Source: Candidatus Cloacimonadota bacterium (GTDB taxonomy: Bacteria; Cloacimonadota; Cloacimonadia; Cloacimonadales; WRIO01). Taken from it: a stretch of 9,525 bases of DNA. Position 1 is the first letter of the stretch; each line of letters opens with the position of its first letter. Positions 6,841-9,525 of the stretch are shown piece by piece. The DNA lies in contig JAGOCT010000038.1 of NCBI GenBank assembly GCA_017998585.1, positions 1 to 9,525 of the forward strand, given 5' to 3'. The position numbers and the translations under genes are program-made. The notes under the pieces are model-generated. The model did no database searches and had not been told where the DNA came from. It saw only the letters and a program-made list of their open reading frames with translations.

Positions 6841-8019
6841 ATGAAATTATTAGACAAATGTGGCAGCTTTCAGGAAGCAAGAAAAATCGAAAAAATGGGT
6901 TATTATCCCTATTTCAGGGTAATTTCTACTGAACAGGATACAGAAGTATTAGTCAACGGTCAAAAAATGCTGATGATGGGGTCTAATAGCTATTTAGGCT
7001 TAACCACTCATCCCAAAGTGAAAGAAGCAGCAAAAAATGCCCTCGATAAATATGGTAGCGGTTGTGCTGGATCAAGATTTTTAAATGGAACACTTGATAT
7101 TCATATTGAACTGGAAAACAAGCTGGCTGAACTGACTGGCAAACAAGCAGCGCTTGTATTTGCAACCGGTTATCAGGCAAATGTAGGTTGTATCAGTGCT
7201 CTTGTATCAAAAAATGAATTCATCGTAACAGACAAACTTGACCATGCATCCATTATTGATGGTTGCAAGTTATCTTTTGGTCAAATGCTAAGATTTAACC
7301 ATAATGATATGGTTTCTCTTGAAAAAACACTTTCAAAAATTGACAGTTCAAAAGCGTTAATCGTTGTCGATGGCATTTTTTCTATGGAAGGAGATATTGC
7401 AAATATTCCAGAGATTGTAAAATTGTGTGAAAAATATAATGCCAATCTGATGATAGATGAAGCTCATTCTCTTGGCGTATTGCATAAAACCGGTGCTGGT
7501 GCAGCAATGCACTTTGGATTAACAGATAAGACAGATATTATCATGGGTACTTTTAGCAAATCACTGGCTTCTGTTGGTGGTTTTATTGCAGGAGATGAAG
7601 ATGTAATTCACTATCTGAAACATTTTTCCAGAGCCTTAATTTTTAGTGCTTCATTACCTCCTGCATCCGCAGCCAGTGTGCTTGCAGCTCTTGATATCAT
7701 GAGGGATGAACCAGAAAGAATCGAAAAGTTATGGGAAAATACACGTTTTATGTCTGAAGGGTTTAAATCAATGGGATATGATACAGGCTCATCAACAACA
7801 CCAGTGATACCACTTCATACAGGCGATATGATGACTACATTCAAGATGTGGAAACGTCTGGCAGAAGAAGGTGTATTTATCAATCCAGTTATTCCTCCTG
7901 CTGTTCCTCCATCAGACACAATGATTCGTTGCAGTTTTATGGCAACCCATACCTTGAGCCAATTAGAAAAAGCGCTTGATAAGTTTAAATTAGTCGGAAA
8001 AGAACTCAATATCATATAA
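6841..8019 (+). CDS. serine palmitoyltransferase-like alpha-oxoamine synthase (PLP-dependent)
   Basis: A PLP enzyme that condenses an amino acid with an acyl-CoA or acyl-ACP thioester. The closest type by eye is the bacterial serine palmitoyltransferase of sphingolipid synthesis. The same family includes 8-amino-7-oxononanoate synthase (BioF) and 2-amino-3-ketobutyrate CoA ligase (Kbl). At 392 residues it is full length. Key sites are GSNSYLGL (47-54), GSGCAGSRFLNGT (72-84), DHASIIDG (134-141, H135 stacks on the cofactor), VVDGIFSMEGD (175-185), IDEAHSLGV (205-213, D206 and H209) and GTFSKSLASVGGF (236-248, Schiff-base K240). The GYYPYFR start, GSGCAGSRFLNGT and FINPVIPPAVPPSDT near the end recall the Bacteroides type of Spt rather than BioF, and no other bio genes or tdh are nearby. 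The SD is AAGGGG (6830-6835). A GNAT gene follows nine bp later. Confidence 0.88.
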   Translation: MKLLDKCGSFQEARKIEKMGYYPYFRVISTEQDTEVLVNGQKMLMMGSNSYLGLTTHPKVKEAAKNALDKYGSGCAGSRFLNGTLDIHIELENKLAELTGKQAALVFATGYQANVGCISALVSKNEFIVTDKLDHASIIDGCKLSFGQMLRFNHNDMVSLEKTLSKIDSSKALIVVDGIFSMEGDIANIPEIVKLCEKYNANLMIDEAHSLGVLHKTGAGAAMHFGLTDKTDIIMGTFSKSLASVGGFIAGDEDVIHYLKHFSRALIFSASLPPASAASVLAALDIMRDEPERIEKLWENTRFMSEGFKSMGYDTGSSTTPVIPLHTGDMMTTFKMWKRLAEEGVFINPVIPPAVPPSDTMIRCSFMATHTLSQLEKALDKFKLVGKELNII

Positions 8020-8028
8020 GGAGAAATT

Positions 8029-8640
8029 ATGAGTAAATATTTTAAAAACCTGGTTGGTGAAAAATGCTACCTATCCCCTCTTTCACTTGAAGATGCAGCC
8101 TTATATGCTGAATGGATGAATGATTATCATGTAACCTTAAATCTGGGTGTCGGTGGCACAATTTTTAATGTAGAAAAAGAAAAGAAAATTCTTGAAGGAT
8201 TTCAAAATAATAATGATTATATCTTTGCGATTGTTGACAGAGAAAGTAATAAACTGATTGGTTCAGCTGGATTGCATAATATAAATTTTATTAATGGAAC
8301 ATCAGAGATTGGCATCAATATTGGTGACAAAAACTTCTGGAACAGAGGTTATGGAAAAGAAGTAATGAATCTACTTATGGATTTTGGATTTAATATTTTG
8401 AATCTTTTTTCTATTTATTTGACGGTATTATCTTTTAATCAAAGAGCTGTGAAACTATACAAAAAAGTAGGATTTACAGAATGTGGTTGCCTTAAAGGAT
8501 TTAGAAAAATAGCCAATGAACGTTATGATATGATTTATATGCAGATTTTTGCAGAAAACTTTGAAAGTCCTTATATCAAAAAAGTCATGAATGAATTGCA
8601 AACAGATAAGAGTAGTTTGACACTGAAACTGGAGCTTTGA
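8029..8640 (+). CDS. GNAT family N-acetyltransferase, RimJ/RimL-like
   Basis: Transfers an acetyl or acyl group from CoA to an amine; cytoplasmic. The 203 residues begin with the RimL-type LSPLSLEDAALYAEWMND (15-32). FAIVDRESNKLIGSAGL (66-82) forms the central strands. EIGINIGDKNFWNRGYGKEVM (93-113) contains the R-G-Y-G-K pyrophosphate-binding loop, and LTVLSFNQRAVKLYKKVGF (131-149) carries the conserved Asn137 and the closing helix. A tail of about 25 residues, rich in Lys, Ser and Leu, goes beyond the usual domain. The start follows TAAGGAG (8017-8023), in which the stop of the preceding gene is embedded. Acceptors in this group include ribosomal proteins, polyamines, amino sugars and antibiotics. 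The position after an spt-like gene raises an amino-lipid acceptor, but nothing in the sequence proves it. Confidence 0.9.
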   Translation: MSKYFKNLVGEKCYLSPLSLEDAALYAEWMNDYHVTLNLGVGGTIFNVEKEKKILEGFQNNNDYIFAIVDRESNKLIGSAGLHNINFINGTSEIGINIGDKNFWNRGYGKEVMNLLMDFGFNILNLFSIYLTVLSFNQRAVKLYKKVGFTECGCLKGFRKIANERYDMIYMQIFAENFESPYIKKVMNELQTDKSSLTLKLEL

Positions 8641-8643
8641 TTC

Positions 8644-9525
8644 ATGTTAAAAAAGGTTGTAGATCAGGCTTTAGCAGTCAGAATTTTAGAAAACTCAATC
8701 AAAAATGACAAGATTGCTCAGGCTTACTTGTTTTATGGACCAGAAGGCTGTGGAAAACTTTTCACAGCTTATCTTTTTGCCATGGCTATTAACTGCTATT
8801 CGTCTGAAGACAGAGTGCCTTGTGGCACCTGTATATCCTGTCGGAAGTTTCTCCAGTTTTCACATCCTGATATTCTTTACCTCTTCCCTATCCCCAAATT
8901 CGAAATGAACAGTAGTGGAGAAATTAAAAATCAGGCAAACCAGGAAGAATACCAAAAATATATTCAGGCAAAGATAAAAACGCCTTGGAAAGACTATTTG
9001 TTTACAGGTAATACAGAGATTAGAATTGACCAGATTCGTATGATTCAACAAAAATTAATTACTGCCCCCTATGAAGCAGAAAAAAAAATAATAATCATCG
9101 AAAACGCTGAGAAAATGAATAATCAAGCTGCAAATGCTTTTCTGAAAACACTCGAAGAACCATCACCCAACACGATTATCATCATGACAACCAAAACCAT
9201 AAACAGCCTCTTACCCACGATACTATCCAGATGCCAAAAGATTGAATTTCATCCGGTGAAACCTGAAAAGATAGAAATCTATCTTAGACATGTTTTTTCC
9301 CTGGAACCTGTAAAAGCAAAACTGATTTCAAAACTATCCAATTCAAATTTAGAAAAAGCAATACTTCTATCTAACGAAAATGACTTTGAAAGTATCGACA
9401 AGACATCTGATTTCTTTCAGATATTGTTGGCAAACGATGACCAGGCTTTCCTTTCATGGATGGAGGAAATGATAGTCAAATCTGGCAAAAACAGTACTTT
9501 TCTAACAGATGTAATAGACTCATTT
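8644..9525 (+). CDS. holB: DNA polymerase III subunit delta' (clamp loader), N-terminal 294 residues
   Basis: Part of the clamp loader that places the sliding clamp on DNA. The reading frame is open to the window edge. From the ATG at 8644 it shows YLFYGPEGCGKLF (28-40), the zinc module C51-x8-C60-x2-C63-x2-C66, a linker of about 45 residues before RIDQIRMIQQKL (127-138), then ENAEKMNNQAANAFLKTLEEP (153-173) and ILSRCQ (193-198) with the SRC motif. The P-loop has Leu where an ATPase needs Thr or Ser, and Walker B lacks the D-E pair. This fits delta', which does not hydrolyse ATP, better than the gamma/tau subunit. The Cys spacing agrees with E. coli delta'. The start lies three bp after the GNAT stop, with GGAG at 8631-8634. 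The collar domain is incomplete. Confidence 0.92.
   Translation, partial: MLKKVVDQALAVRILENSIKNDKIAQAYLFYGPEGCGKLFTAYLFAMAINCYSSEDRVPCGTCISCRKFLQFSHPDILYLFPIPKFEMNSSGEIKNQANQEEYQKYIQAKIKTPWKDYLFTGNTEIRIDQIRMIQQKLITAPYEAEKKIIIIENAEKMNNQAANAFLKTLEEPSPNTIIIMTTKTINSLLPTILSRCQKIEFHPVKPEKIEIYLRHVFSLEPVKAKLISKLSNSNLEKAILLSNENDFESIDKTSDFFQILLANDDQAFLSWMEEMIVKSGKNSTFLTDVIDSF

Noticed and set aside
6841..8019. Calling the oxoamine synthase BioF (biotin synthesis)
   Set aside because: No bio genes are adjacent, and the GYYPYFR and FINPVIPPAVPPSDT regions look Spt-like; only family-level assignment is safe.
8705..8908. 67-codon plus-strand frame
   Set aside because: It is a shadow of holB in another frame; the holB frame carries the P-loop and zinc Cys motif.
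1..9525. CRISPR arrays, tRNA/rRNA genes, insertion sequences and phage genes
   Set aside because: No regularly spaced repeats, cloverleaf-like elements, transposase frames or terminal inverted repeats were seen.

Overview
The window is AT-rich bacterial DNA with plain sigma70-type promoters (TTGACA/TATTAT and TTGACA/GATAAT) and strong Shine-Dalgarno (SD) sites before nearly every gene. It also encodes a secreted protein ending in a type A (Por/T9SS-like) sorting domain with a YPNPFN motif, and a serine palmitoyltransferase-like enzyme of the kind common in Bacteroidota. Bacteroidota usually lack strong SD sites and use a different promoter consensus. The mixture therefore points to a relative outside that phylum, most likely Cloacimonadota. 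This is an inference from signals and gene content, not a database result.

Layout. (1) Positions 2-571, minus strand: the N-terminal 190 residues of a non-hydrolysing UDP-GlcNAc 2-epimerase (wecB) that runs off the left edge. (2) Positions 572-770: a divergent intergenic region with a strong rightward promoter preceded by an ATTTTT simple repeat. (3) Positions 771-2089: a secreted repeat protein with a C-terminal sorting domain, closed by a clear intrinsic terminator. Its natural start (perfect SD plus ATG) is one base out of frame with the signal peptide and the rest of the gene. (4) Positions 2383-2964: an unrecognised 193-residue protein, followed by a gene-free stretch that begins with an orphan SD and an 11-codon ORF. 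(5) From a promoter at about 3072 to the right edge: eight genes on the plus strand, spaced -20 to +38 bp, which look like one operon. They are a family 2 glycosyltransferase, surE, pcm, a stand-alone cyclic-nucleotide-binding protein, an AI-2E/PerM family permease, a serine palmitoyltransferase-like alpha-oxoamine synthase, a GNAT acetyltransferase, and the first 294 residues of the DNA polymerase III delta' subunit (holB), cut by the window end.

How the genes fit together. surE (nucleotidase) and pcm (isoaspartyl repair) form a classic survival/repair pair. In E. coli the pair lies near nlpD and rpoS, but here it is followed by a cAMP-receptor-like sensor domain without a DNA-binding part. 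The glycosyltransferase, the permease and the lipid-type enzyme suggest envelope work. holB is a housekeeping replication gene carried at the end of the same unit. No mobile element, CRISPR array, tRNA or rRNA was seen. The most notable points are the frameshifted start of the secreted protein beside a simple-sequence repeat, the orphan SD and relic start at 2954-3003, and the spt-GNAT gene pair.
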